Shown: positions 42,556-50,181 of the stretch, in pieces
Layout: each line of letters starts with the position of its first letter
How positions within the stretch are numbered: position 1 is the first letter of the stretch
Origin: Faeciplasma sp900553675
GTDB taxonomy: Bacteria > Bacillota > Clostridia > Oscillospirales > Ruminococcaceae
Direction of reading: 5' to 3'
Assembly (NCBI GenBank): GCA_958428235.1
Contig: CAUAFG010000001.1
Location: forward strand, 1-64,000
DNA length: 64,000 bases
The notes under the pieces: model-generated
Told to the model about the DNA's origin: nothing
Seen by the model: the letters and a program-made list of their open reading frames with translations, nothing else
The model's database searches: none
Program-made: the position numbers and the translations under genes

Positions 42556-42882
42556 TTATCTGACTCTCTTGCGGAATACAGCCCCGATAAACACCGAAAA
42601 CGCCGAGAATATCGCTATCACAAGCACATATATCCAAGCGGTCGGGTTAAAGAACATATAAACGCATGGTATGAACACCACTGCCGCCTCTAATGCCATA
42701 AGCCAGTCGCCGCCGAAGCGTTTTCCGAAGAAGAAGCCCACCGCCATCGAAACGCAGACGTCCACAACCGGCGTAAGGTTGTAAAAGGGCGAGTTGAGCG
42801 CATAGCAGATAAACGGCAGCGAATAATAGAAAATCAACGTTACTATCAGGTATGGCAGGGTGTTGTCGAAGCGCTGTTTCAT
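42556..42882 (-). CDS. Small four-helix membrane protein of unknown function
   Basis: 108 residues, nearly all membrane helices (about 8-28, 36-52, 60-78 and 82-103) with a basic C-terminus (FRKRVR). No family recognised. It is the last gene of the DUF1858-trmK-Nif3-rqcH run, 13 bases after rqcH, so it is co-transcribed; its stop lies next to the PHP operon promoter. Confidence 0.6.
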   Translation of the reverse strand: MKQRFDNTLPYLIVTLIFYYSLPFICYALNSPFYNLTPVVDVCVSMAVGFFFGKRFGGDWLMALEAAVVFIPCVYMFFNPTAWIYVLVIAIFSAFSVFIGAVFRKRVR

Positions 42883-42895
42883 GATGTTACCTCTT

Positions 42896-44653
42896 TTACT
42901 TCTTTAATGAATTTACCGTATCGTCGTCCGGAGTGACGTAAAGGGTTTTGTTGTTTGTGAATATCACCATGCCCGGCTTTGCTCCCGCCGGCTTTTTAAC
43001 GTATTTTACAAGGGTATAGTCCACCGGAACAAGAGACGAACCCCTTGCCGATGAGTTGTAAGCGGCAATCAGCGCGGCTTCCTCTATGGTTTCCTGCGGG
43101 ACTTCCCCGCCGAAGCTCTCCACTATAACGTGCGAACCGGTTATGTTCTGCACATGAAGCCACAAATCCTGCTTTGATGCGGTTTTAAGAGTCAGCATGT
43201 CGTTCTGGCGGTTGTTTCTGCCAACCAAAATCCGATATCCGTCGGACGACATATATTCAATCGGCGGCAGAGCCTTTGGCAGCTTTGTCTTTGATTTTGA
43301 ATGTTTTATATAGCCCTCGGCGGCAAGCTCCTCGCGGATTTGTGCAAGCTCGCTTTCGGTGGAGGCTCGCGAAAGGGAATCAAACACCGAATCTATATAC
43401 TTTGCCTCCTGCTCGCCCGCTTCGATAAGCTCGCGGAGCTTTTTCTCGGCAGTGTCCTGCTTGCGATACTCGCTGTAGTACCTTTGGGCGTTCTGGGTGG
43501 GTGTAAGGCGAGAATCAAGCTCTATTTCCATCGGCTTGCATTCGGGGTCGAAGTAGTTTTCAACCGTTGCCGTTGTCATGCCTTTTTCCAAGCGATAAAG
43601 GTTCGACATTATAAGGTCGCCCTTTATGCGAAGCGTATCGCGGTTTTTGCACTCGTCAAGCTCGATTTTCTGGGCGGACACTCGCCTTGAAATCCTCTCC
43701 GAAAGGCTTACAAGCAGCTTGAAAAGATCGCTTGCGCGCTGGCGGGTCTGGGCGATAACGTCCCTCTCCGAATAGAAATAATCCAGCAGTTCGGACGGGG
43801 ACGAAAACTCCCTTGTCACCATCATTGCGCCGTACTGGTGGATGTCGGTGAAGCAGAAGTCCTTCATCAGCCCGTTTTTATCTTTCAGTAGGACATATTT
43901 GTTTTCGTTTCGGGATACTTCCCCTGCCGTTTTCGTCAGCCAGAAGTAAAGGCGGTCAAGCTCGTCGGAAGTAAGCTCGCAGGCGGGCTTTTCTTGCCCG
44001 CGAAGGGCGTAGAACACCGCTTCCCGCGCGAAAACAGGCGATATGCCCTCGATAATTTTAACAAGCGCCTTTGAAGTCTCCGGCGATTTAGAATCATGCA
44101 AGGAAGCAAAATGCTCGTCCTTGTCAAGCTCGAAAAGACTGATTCTATTCGTGCGCGGAGGCAGGCTGTAGGCTATTCCGGGCAGAACAAGCCGAACGCT
44201 CGACATATCCTCGCTGACCCTTTTTATCGAGTCTATCACCCTTGAGTCCTTGCCGATAAGTATGATATTCGAGCATCTGCCCATTATCTCCGCCGCGACG
44301 GTCAGCACAACTCTGTCGCCGAACTCGTCGGTCGCTTCAAAGTCGAAATAAAGTATGCGTTCAAAGCCGTCCTGCCGGATGGCTATAAGCTTTCCCGAAG
44401 AAAGGTGCTTGCGCATAAGCATACAGAACATCGGCGGAACCTTGGGGTTTTCAAGCTCGTTTTTTGTAAAGTGAACCCGCGCCGTTCCCGCAGACGCCGA
44501 GAAAAACAGCTTTTTGTTGCCGTCGTTCAGGGTGCGCAGGGATATTATTAAATTGTCCTTGGAGGGCTGATGGATTTTGTCCACCCGTGCACCTATAAGC
44601 GAGCTTTCAAGCTCCTTTTTTACAAGATGAAGATAAACGCCGTCTAATGCCAT
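42896..44653 (-). CDS. rqcH: NFACT/RqcH ribosome quality-control factor
   Basis: 585 residues. NFACT-N domain at the start (LDGVYLHLVKKELES, VDKIHQPSKDNLIIS), helix-hairpin and coiled-coil middle, and NFACT-R near the C-terminus (GRNNRQNDMLTLKTASKQDLWLH; AAYNSSARGSSLVPVDYT). RqcH binds the obstructed 50S subunit and recruits tRNA-Ala to add alanine tails to stalled chains; homologues were formerly annotated as fibronectin-binding proteins. GGAGA precedes the ATG. Confidence 0.92.
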   Translation of the reverse strand: MALDGVYLHLVKKELESSLIGARVDKIHQPSKDNLIISLRTLNDGNKKLFFSASAGTARVHFTKNELENPKVPPMFCMLMRKHLSSGKLIAIRQDGFERILYFDFEATDEFGDRVVLTVAAEIMGRCSNIILIGKDSRVIDSIKRVSEDMSSVRLVLPGIAYSLPPRTNRISLFELDKDEHFASLHDSKSPETSKALVKIIEGISPVFAREAVFYALRGQEKPACELTSDELDRLYFWLTKTAGEVSRNENKYVLLKDKNGLMKDFCFTDIHQYGAMMVTREFSSPSELLDYFYSERDVIAQTRQRASDLFKLLVSLSERISRRVSAQKIELDECKNRDTLRIKGDLIMSNLYRLEKGMTTATVENYFDPECKPMEIELDSRLTPTQNAQRYYSEYRKQDTAEKKLRELIEAGEQEAKYIDSVFDSLSRASTESELAQIREELAAEGYIKHSKSKTKLPKALPPIEYMSSDGYRILVGRNNRQNDMLTLKTASKQDLWLHVQNITGSHVIVESFGGEVPQETIEEAALIAAYNSSARGSSLVPVDYTLVKYVKKPAGAKPGMVIFTNNKTLYVTPDDDTVNSLKK

Positions 44654-44677
44654 TGCTAACTCTCCTGATTACTCTAT

Positions 44678-45466
44678 TCAGACGGTACAGCCCGCAAACG
44701 GAGTTCTTGCCAAAATGAATTCATTCTGCGGAAACTGCGCTTCAAGCTTTTTCTTAAGATATTCCATAGCGATAGCCTCGGTTTCGTAATGTCCCGCGTC
44801 GATAAGGGTTACGCCTATTCTTTCGGCTTCCAAAAACTGATGGTGCTTTATTTCCGAGCTTATAAACGCGTCCAGCCCGAGCTCTCTTGCTTTCTCGATT
44901 CCCTCGCCGCCTGCGCCGGATATCATGCCAACGTGCTTTATCTGCCTGTCGCCCGCGACATATTTTATCGCAACACATCCGAACTTCTCACGGCAGAGCT
45001 TTGCCAGCTGCCAAGGGGTCATGCCGGCACCCGAACATTCGCCGATTGCACCGTAGCCAACTGGTCTGCCGGTAACGCTGTCAAAGCGGTTGACTTCCAT
45101 CAGCGTGTGGGTGTTTTTAAGACCCAGGCGGTCGCACATCATGTCGCTTATGCTGTACTCGGCACTGTCTAAATTTGTATGCGAGCATATGCAAGCTATG
45201 CCCGACTTAAGCATATTGCAGGCGGGATTGTCCTCCGTCAAAGAGCGCAAGGGCGTGAAAATAACCGGATGATGGGTTAAAATCAGACTGCATCCAAGCT
45301 CGGTCGCCTCTTTTATCACCTTGTTTGTGGCGTCCAGTGCCAGAAGAACCTTTGAAACGCTTTGGCTGCCGTCGCCGACAAGAAGCCCTGCGTTGTCCCA
45401 CTCGTCCTGAGTGCGGTAGGGCGCAAAGCTGTCAATATATTCATAAATCTGTGATACTGTTGTCAT
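44678..45466 (-). CDS. Nif3-like dinuclear metal centre protein (YqfO/DUF34)
   Basis: 262 residues. Metal-binding HHPVIFTP (about 61-68), a HTNLD segment (about 95) and GHYETE near residue 228 are the family's ligands. Short form without the PII-like insert of Bacillus YqfO. The biochemical role is uncertain. The gene overlaps trmK by 26 bases, repeating the conserved yqfN-yqfO pairing of Firmicutes. Confidence 0.9.
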   Translation of the reverse strand: MTTVSQIYEYIDSFAPYRTQDEWDNAGLLVGDGSQSVSKVLLALDATNKVIKEATELGCSLILTHHPVIFTPLRSLTEDNPACNMLKSGIACICSHTNLDSAEYSISDMMCDRLGLKNTHTLMEVNRFDSVTGRPVGYGAIGECSGAGMTPWQLAKLCREKFGCVAIKYVAGDRQIKHVGMISGAGGEGIEKARELGLDAFISSEIKHHQFLEAERIGVTLIDAGHYETEAIAMEYLKKKLEAQFPQNEFILARTPFAGCTV

Positions 45467-46154
45467 AATCTTCTCCGATATATCTATAAAGCTGTTTAAC
45501 CCGACTTATAATTTCCTCCGCCCTGCTAAGAACCTCGCCGTTTCGGCTTTCGCTCATAGCTTTGGCAGCGGTTTCAAGCCGGCTTGCCTGTTTTATTATG
45601 TATTTTTTCGCGGACGCGTCGCGCGGGTCGAGCGCACCGACAATCCGCTCAGTCTCGGACGGCTTGCGTGGGCTTCCGGTGTAGACTGCCCTCATTGCGG
45701 TATACAAAAATCCGCCGTCCTCGCAGGCACGCTGACATATAATCTCATAGCCGTTTTCATATAGCCACGAAATCAGCTCGGGCTCGCGGGTGTTGGGCTG
45801 CAAAACAAGGTTTACGCCGTTCTTAAGCCATTCCGCGCGGGCTACTATGTCTATTATAAGCTCGCCGCCCATTCCGGCGATAACGACGTCCGAAATGCCC
45901 TCCGGCGAAACGTTATCAAGTCCGTCCGACTTAATTATGCGTATTCTGTCCGCACAGAGGCTTGCTTCAACACTTTTCTGTGCACTTTTAAGCGGTCCGT
46001 CGGCGATATCGCAGGCGTGTGCCCTTTCGCAAACGCCGTTTTCAACTAAATACACCGGCAGCAGGGCATGGTCTGTCCCAACGTCGCAGACGGTTTTCCC
46101 GCCCGCGACGAGTCCGGCACAGAGCATCAGTCTTTTTGAAAGCGAAACCGACAT
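45441..46154 (-). CDS. trmK: tRNA (adenine-22-N1)-methyltransferase
   Basis: 237 residues; SAM-dependent Rossmann methyltransferase of the TrmK/YqfN family. VCDVGTDHALLPVYL (about 21-35) is the SAM-binding motif, AGMGGELI (about 90) and LVLQPNTREPELISWL (about 115) are the family signatures. It methylates A22 in tRNAs with that base. Overlaps the Nif3-like gene downstream and follows the DUF1858 gene by three bases. Confidence 0.9.
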   Translation of the reverse strand: MSVSLSKRLMLCAGLVAGGKTVCDVGTDHALLPVYLVENGVCERAHACDIADGPLKSAQKSVEASLCADRIRIIKSDGLDNVSPEGISDVVIAGMGGELIIDIVARAEWLKNGVNLVLQPNTREPELISWLYENGYEIICQRACEDGGFLYTAMRAVYTGSPRKPSETERIVGALDPRDASAKKYIIKQASRLETAAKAMSESRNGEVLSRAEEIISRVKQLYRYIGEDYDNSITDL

Positions 46155-46157
46155 TGC

Positions 46158-46358
46158 TTATTCCTGTCCGAAGTATTCGCGGAGCTTTTTAACAAGCTTG
46201 TCCGGATCGGCACCATGAACCTCGCACGCCTCGGCAATCGATTCTCCCCTTGCGGAAGGGCAGCCTAAGCAGTGCATACCCATCTCTAAAAACATGGGAG
46301 CGCAGCCTGCGTCCATATCCAATACATCGCCGATGATAGAATCCTTTGTGATCTGCAT
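46158..46358 (-). CDS. DUF1858 domain protein
   Basis: 66 residues. TKDSIIGDVL at the start and GMHCLGCPSA (about 28-37) define DUF1858, a small helical domain with a CxxC pair. Often near Fe-S or anaerobic genes; function unknown. AAGGAGG precedes the ATG. It is the first gene of a five-gene operon. Confidence 0.88.
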   Translation of the reverse strand: MQITKDSIIGDVLDMDAGCAPMFLEMGMHCLGCPSARGESIAEACEVHGADPDKLVKKLREYFGQE

Positions 46359-46407
46359 AATATATCCTCCTTAATAATATAAATATAGTATGATATCTTT
46401 ACAGACA

Positions 46408-46436
46408 ATTATATATTATTTCCCGAATTTTTGCAA
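46408..46436 (-). promoter_or_regulatory. Promoter of the DUF1858-trmK operon
   Basis: TTGCAA (46431-46436), 17 bases, TATAAT (46408-46413). Confidence 0.75.
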
Positions 46437-46455
46437 CACCAATAAATAAAAAATA

Positions 46456-46483
46456 CGGCATGAACTTAAAAAAGTCCACGCCG
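46456..46483 (-). terminator. Terminator of the zinc-ribbon gene
   Basis: CGGCGTGGACTT/AAGTTCATGCCG with a four-base loop, then a TATTTTTTATT run on the minus strand. Confidence 0.88.
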
Positions 46484-46527
46484 CGATTTTCAGCAATGAT
46501 TAAAGAGCTATATCAGTATAAAACCGA

Positions 46528-46797
46528 TTAGTTTTCTTCTTTCTGCTTGGCAAAGCATTCGCTGCAGTAAACCGGTCTGTCGTCATGGGGCTTGAAAGGA
46601 ACCTTTGCTTCCTTACCGCAGGACGCGCAAACGGCAGTGTAGAACTGTCTTCCGGCTTCCTTCTTGGATCTGCGGCATTCCTTGCACATCTTAGGCTCAT
46701 TCTCGAAGCCTTTTTCTGCGTAAAATTCCTGCTCGCCGGCCGTGAAAACGAATTCCTTTCCGCAATTACGGCATACTAATGTTTTGTCTTCGTACAT
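46528..46797 (-). CDS. Double zinc-ribbon protein
   Basis: 89 residues with four CxxC pairs: CRNC (9-12), CKEC (about 38-41), CASC (about 56-59) and CSEC (about 78-81), enough for two zinc ribbons. The first half (EFVFTAGEQEFYAEKGF) is the common zinc-ribbon family of Firmicutes and other bacteria whose function is not established. Single gene, terminator follows. Confidence 0.85.
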   Translation of the reverse strand: MYEDKTLVCRNCGKEFVFTAGEQEFYAEKGFENEPKMCKECRRSKKEAGRQFYTAVCASCGKEAKVPFKPHDDRPVYCSECFAKQKEEN

Positions 46798-46910
46798 ATT
46801 TTTTCCCTCGCTTTTAGTGATTTGCCAAGCTGACTAACACCTGCAACTTCGATTAATAATATGAACTAATCAGTAACGTTCGGAATTAAGCTGCATGGCT
46901 TAAAATTTAT

Positions 46911-46930
46911 AAAAACCCCTCAGGGCTTTT
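46911..46930 (-). terminator. Small hairpin after the sigma factor gene
   Basis: AAAAGCCC-TGA-GGGGTTTTT on the minus strand, a short terminator overlapping the end of the gene region. Confidence 0.65.
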
Positions 46931-46931
46931 A

Positions 46932-47483
46932 TCATAGTTTGCGGCGGAGCTTTTTTCGCACCCTTGCAAGCGCGTTATCCGCCGATTTGAGCGATATCCC
47001 CAGCTTATCGGCTATTTCCTGATAGCTTGCGCCGGACATATACAGTTCAAAAGCACTTTTTTCGGTTTTGCTTAAACCGTTTTCCATCCACAAAAAAACC
47101 TCGCTCAGCTCTTCGCGGCTGATTACGATATTTTCGGGAGACTGCGAGCCTTCAAGCTCCAGCCCTTCGATATTTTCTTCGCAGCGGCTTATCCGCTGAG
47201 ATTTTCTTATCGCGGTGATGATCCTGTTGTGAACGCAGGAGTAGGCATAGGTGGAAAAGCTTGCCTCTCTTTCGCCGTTATAGGTTTTAACGGCGTTCAT
47301 CAGACCCAGTATCCCTTCGGACACCAGATCGTCGAAATCGGACAGATTCGTCGAGTAAAGCCGCGCAACACGCCGCACCGTTGCCAGATGGCGGGAAATA
47401 AGCTCAGAATAAGCCGCTTCGTCTGACATTGAAATCGAAACGAGGCTTTCGTCGCTTTCGGTTTTATATCCGTTTTGCAGCAA
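46932..47483 (-). CDS. SigH-like RNA polymerase sigma factor
   Basis: 183 residues. Region 2 is DFDDLVSEGILGLMNAVKTY (about 50-70) with FSTYAYSCVHNRIITAI, and region 4 ends GASYQEIADKLGISLKSADN-ALARVRKKL, closely like the SYQEI...KSIDNALQRVKRKL end of Bacillus SigH. SigH controls entry into sporulation and competence genes. It lacks the longer N-terminus of some SigH proteins. The start is taken as TTG at 47483 because GAGGTGG lies five bases upstream; a GTG three codons earlier is also in frame. Identity as SigH rather than another stationary-phase sigma is probable. Confidence 0.8.
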   Translation of the reverse strand: MLQNGYKTESDESLVSISMSDEAAYSELISRHLATVRRVARLYSTNLSDFDDLVSEGILGLMNAVKTYNGEREASFSTYAYSCVHNRIITAIRKSQRISRCEENIEGLELEGSQSPENIVISREELSEVFLWMENGLSKTEKSAFELYMSGASYQEIADKLGISLKSADNALARVRKKLRRKL

Positions 47484-47513
47484 GGCTACCACCTCACAAA
47501 TCTATCACTTTGA

Positions 47514-47573
47514 CATAATAGCATTTTTGCACTAAAAAGTCAAGTCCATTGCGCAAATTTTTGCGCTATTATG
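47514..47573 (-). promoter_or_regulatory. Inverted repeats around the sigH-like promoter
   Basis: CATAATAGC (47514-47522) over the -10 is inverted as GCTATTATG (47565-47573) upstream. Between them, just upstream of the -35, lies GCGCAAA-TT-TTTGCGC (47551-47566). Suggests a regulator binding both flanks of the promoter. Confidence 0.5.
47515..47543 (-). promoter_or_regulatory. Promoter of the sigH-like gene
   Basis: TTGACT (47538-47543), 17 bases, TATTAT (47515-47520). Confidence 0.8.
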
Positions 47574-47612
47574 TGAAAAGCGACAAAAGCAACGTTGAAT
47601 ATATAGCAAAAA

Positions 47613-47638
47613 CGGCACAGAAATTGCTTTCCGTGCCG
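47613..47638 (-). terminator. Terminator of ftsZ
   Basis: CGGCACGGAAA/TTTCTGTGCCG with a four-base loop, followed by TTTTTGC on the minus strand. Confidence 0.9.
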
Positions 47639-47659
47639 CAAAAATATGCTTTTTCAGCG

Positions 47660-48733
47660 TCAGTTCTGGAACAGGTTCTTCCACAGACCATCATAGAAGC
47701 TGCCCGAATCTTCGGTGCTTTCCTGACTCGGCTCTGATGACGATGCGTTCTCAGCCTCGCCGTCTTCATTGGGAGCGCTGTAAGCGTCGAAATCGGAAGC
47801 GATGACAATAACGTCGATAGTGTCGGAAAGCTCCTCGTTAAAGCTTGTACCAAAGATAAGCTCAACATCCTCGGCGGCTGCCTTGGTTATGGTATCGGTA
47901 AGCTCTGCAACGTCTCCCGCGATGATATCGTCGGACATGGTGATGTTAAGAAGCAGCCTCTTGGCGCCCTTGATAGAGGTTTCAAGCAGAGGACTGGATA
48001 TAACCTGAGCAACAGCGTCGGCAACCTTGTCCTTGCCCTCGCCGTGACCTATCGCCATGTGAGCGTAGCCCGCGTTGGACATTATCGTCTTAACGTCGGC
48101 AAAGTCGACGTTGATTTCGCCGTTGCGCAGAATAAGCTCGGTCACGCTTAAAACGGCAGTCTTTAAGATATCGTCAGCCAGTGCGAACGACTGACGCATG
48201 GTTAAATTCTCTTTTCCTGTAAGCAGCTTTTGGTTGGGGATGACAATAAGCGAATCGACGTTTGCCAGAAGGTTTTCGATTCCTTTTTCTGCCTGCTTAA
48301 GCTTTCTTGCGCCCTCAAAGGCAAAAGGCTTTGTAACCACCGCAACGGTTAGTATTCCAAGCTCTCTTGCAATTTCGGCGACAACAGGGGCAGCACCGGT
48401 TCCGGTTCCTCCGCCCATGCCGGCGGTGATGAACACCATATCCGCGCCCTTGAGGTTTTCGAGTATTTCATCCTTGGATTCCTGAGCGGCACCCTCGCCT
48501 CTTTCGGGCTTTCCGCCTGCTCCCAATCCGTGGGTAAGCTTTTGACCTATCTGGATTTTGGTCGTTGCCTTGGAGTTTTTAAGAGCCTGAGCGTCTGTGT
48601 TTACAGCTATGTATTCAACGTTTTGTATGCCCGCTGCAACAATACAGTTGAGCGCGTTACCTCCGCCTCCGCCGACGCCTACTACTTTAATCTTGGCAAG
48701 ATCTATTCCTTCATTTTCCATAACGAAGCCCAT
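47660..48733 (-). CDS. ftsZ: Cell division GTPase FtsZ
   Basis: 357 residues. Tubulin signature GGGTGTG (about 108-114), GVGGGGGNA near residue 20, and the T7-loop region NVDFADVKTIMSNAG (about 208-222). It polymerises into the Z-ring. The C-terminal linker is short and acidic, and the end, SFYDGLWKNLFQN, does not match the usual FtsA/SepF-binding DIPxFLRxR peptide. GGAGG lies nine bases before the first ATG. It has its own promoter, apart from the dcw genes upstream; no ftsA is present. Confidence 0.95.
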   Translation of the reverse strand: MGFVMENEGIDLAKIKVVGVGGGGGNALNCIVAAGIQNVEYIAVNTDAQALKNSKATTKIQIGQKLTHGLGAGGKPERGEGAAQESKDEILENLKGADMVFITAGMGGGTGTGAAPVVAEIARELGILTVAVVTKPFAFEGARKLKQAEKGIENLLANVDSLIVIPNQKLLTGKENLTMRQSFALADDILKTAVLSVTELILRNGEINVDFADVKTIMSNAGYAHMAIGHGEGKDKVADAVAQVISSPLLETSIKGAKRLLLNITMSDDIIAGDVAELTDTITKAAAEDVELIFGTSFNEELSDTIDVIVIASDFDAYSAPNEDGEAENASSSEPSQESTEDSGSFYDGLWKNLFQN

Positions 48734-48835
48734 TTTCTTATTCCTCCATTATCTATTAATCAATGCTTGTTCTTCTCAACAGGCCGGGACACAATCTATG
48801 CCGAAGAAAAGCCACACACATCTAAATACAGTATT

Positions 48836-48864
48836 ATAGTAGCATAAAATCTCGCTATTTGCAA
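48836..48864 (-). promoter_or_regulatory. Promoter of ftsZ
   Basis: TTGCAA (48859-48864), 17 bases, TACTAT (48836-48841), giving a leader of about 100 bases. Confidence 0.6.
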
Positions 48865-48931
48865 TAGTTTTTGAAAACAAATTTCAGATAATTTGTTCCA
48901 ATCTGAATACTTTTTTGCGATTGTTGGCAAA

Positions 48932-48963
48932 AGTCCCTGAAAAACTTAATATTCGCAGGGATT
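48932..48963 (-). terminator. Weak terminator after divIB
   Basis: AATCCCTG pairs with CAGGGACT (wobble included) around a 16-base loop, with TTTTG following on the minus strand. Probably incomplete termination. Confidence 0.5.
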
Positions 48964-48980
48964 ATGCTTCCTCGGACATG

Positions 48981-49886
48981 TCATTCACCGTTGTTCTCGC
49001 CGCCTTCACCGCCTTCGCCGTCCTGCTGTTCGGGATTCATTCCGTCTAAGATCGACTGTTCAAGCTCCTTGCGGTTTTTAAGATCCTCCTCCATCGCGGC
49101 AAGATCCTCGTCGGTGACAAACGAAGCTCCGGCAGACGCGCTGTGATATATTATCCTTCCGGTGATGGCAGGGTCGAGCTCATCCGCTATCGCCTTTATG
49201 TAGCGGAGCTTGTATTCATAGTCAAGCGAGCTTCCGAACTCGACATCTATGCGCCCCTCATAGCCGAGCATAATGTCGGTTCTGTCGGTTATGTCTATGT
49301 ATGAAATTTTGCCGGGACAGGTTTCTTCGATGGAGTTAAGAAGGTCGTTAACAATGCTTATCTTGTTTGGATCCTTTGATTCGAGCTGCTTGCCAAGACC
49401 AACGCCTGTAAGATCCAAGCCGTATATCTGCATAAGCTCGACTCTGGGGGAAGCCTGCTCGGTTTCGAGATACCTTCCGCTGCGGCTGACGACGGCATAT
49501 CGCGCGCCCTCGTAGCGGCAGCAGGCAAACGGCTCGGCTTCCTCAACGGTTATAATCATCTTGTCGGGAAGCTTCCGCTTTACCGATATGTTTTCGATGT
49601 ATATAAGCGTTTCCATTATTTTGCGCTCGGCTTTGTCGGTGTTGATGTTGTACATGTTCTTTCCGGTGGAGAGATTGCCAGCGGAGAGGATCTGCGCAGA
49701 GGAGTATTTTTCGTTGCCGGTTATTACAAACTCGTTTATCCGGAAAAGCACCGTTCGGGAGAGTATGAACAGGACAAGCGCGGAGATTATGAATATCATA
49801 AGATAATATAGCGAAAGATTTCTCCTGCGCCTGCGGCGGCGTACATTTCTGCCGCGCGGCTGGGGCGACTTAACGACGTCTCTCAT
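48981..49886 (-). CDS. divIB: Cell division protein FtsQ/DivIB
   Basis: 301 residues. A very basic cytoplasmic start (RRRRRR near 15-22), one membrane helix (about 28-48), a POTRA domain (FVITGNEKYSSAQILSAG, about 54-71), a beta domain and an unusual Asp/Glu/Gly-rich C-terminal tail. DivIB stabilises the FtsL-PBP-FtsW division complex. It is the last gene of the dcw run, separated from murA by a 295-base hairpin array, so its expression may differ from the genes before it. Confidence 0.88.
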   Translation of the reverse strand: MRDVVKSPQPRGRNVRRRRRRRNLSLYYLMIFIISALVLFILSRTVLFRINEFVITGNEKYSSAQILSAGNLSTGKNMYNINTDKAERKIMETLIYIENISVKRKLPDKMIITVEEAEPFACCRYEGARYAVVSRSGRYLETEQASPRVELMQIYGLDLTGVGLGKQLESKDPNKISIVNDLLNSIEETCPGKISYIDITDRTDIMLGYEGRIDVEFGSSLDYEYKLRYIKAIADELDPAITGRIIYHSASAGASFVTDEDLAAMEEDLKNRKELEQSILDGMNPEQQDGEGGEGGENNGE

Positions 49887-49944
49887 TTTTTCACATCCTT
49901 ACACTAACAAAGTATCAAAAACCAAAGACTTAAAAGCTTTCCGT

Positions 49945-50122
49945 CCACCCTTTCTCGAAAGGGTGGCAGGGTCTTGGGGCGGCGCCCCAAGTCGCTCCCC
50001 GCAGGGAGCGAAATCCCCAGCGAAGCGAAACGCAGGAGAGGGAACAAAAACAGTCCAGTGGACTGTTTTTGTGTGGGAGGACCCTCGTCGGGGGTCCTCC
50101 TATGGGCGCACGGAGTGCGTCC
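49945..50122. repeat. Array of six tandem hairpins between murA and divIB
   Basis: Hairpins: CCACCCTTT/AAAGGGTGG (49945-49966), CTTGGGGC-GGC-GCCCCAAG (49973-49991), CGCTCCC/GGGAGCG (49993-50010), CAAAAACAGTCC-AGT-GGACTGTTTTTG (50045-50071), GGAGGACCC/GGGTCCTCC (50076-50100) and GGGCGCAC-GGA-GTGCGTCC (50104-50122). All stems are perfect apart from one wobble. No gene is credible here; long frames arise from the GC-rich palindromes. Confidence 0.88.
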
Positions 50123-50132
50123 ATGACTGCAC
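50076..50132 (+). repeat. Two-hairpin repeat element, copy B
   Basis: Same architecture as 2972-3028: hairpin, TAT, a GGGCG...CGTCC triloop hairpin and the tail ATGACTGCAC. Paired stem positions differ between copies in a compensatory way (TG/CA in copy A, CA/TG in copy B). Confidence 0.75.
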
Positions 50133-50181
50133 AAACTTTCCTCACGCAGTAAACCCTGATATATCATCAAAAATCAAAAAC

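Noticed and set aside
46932..47483. SigE or SigG, often next to ftsZ in spore formers
   Set aside because: Too short and the region 4 sequence matches SigH; no spoIIGA gene is adjacent.
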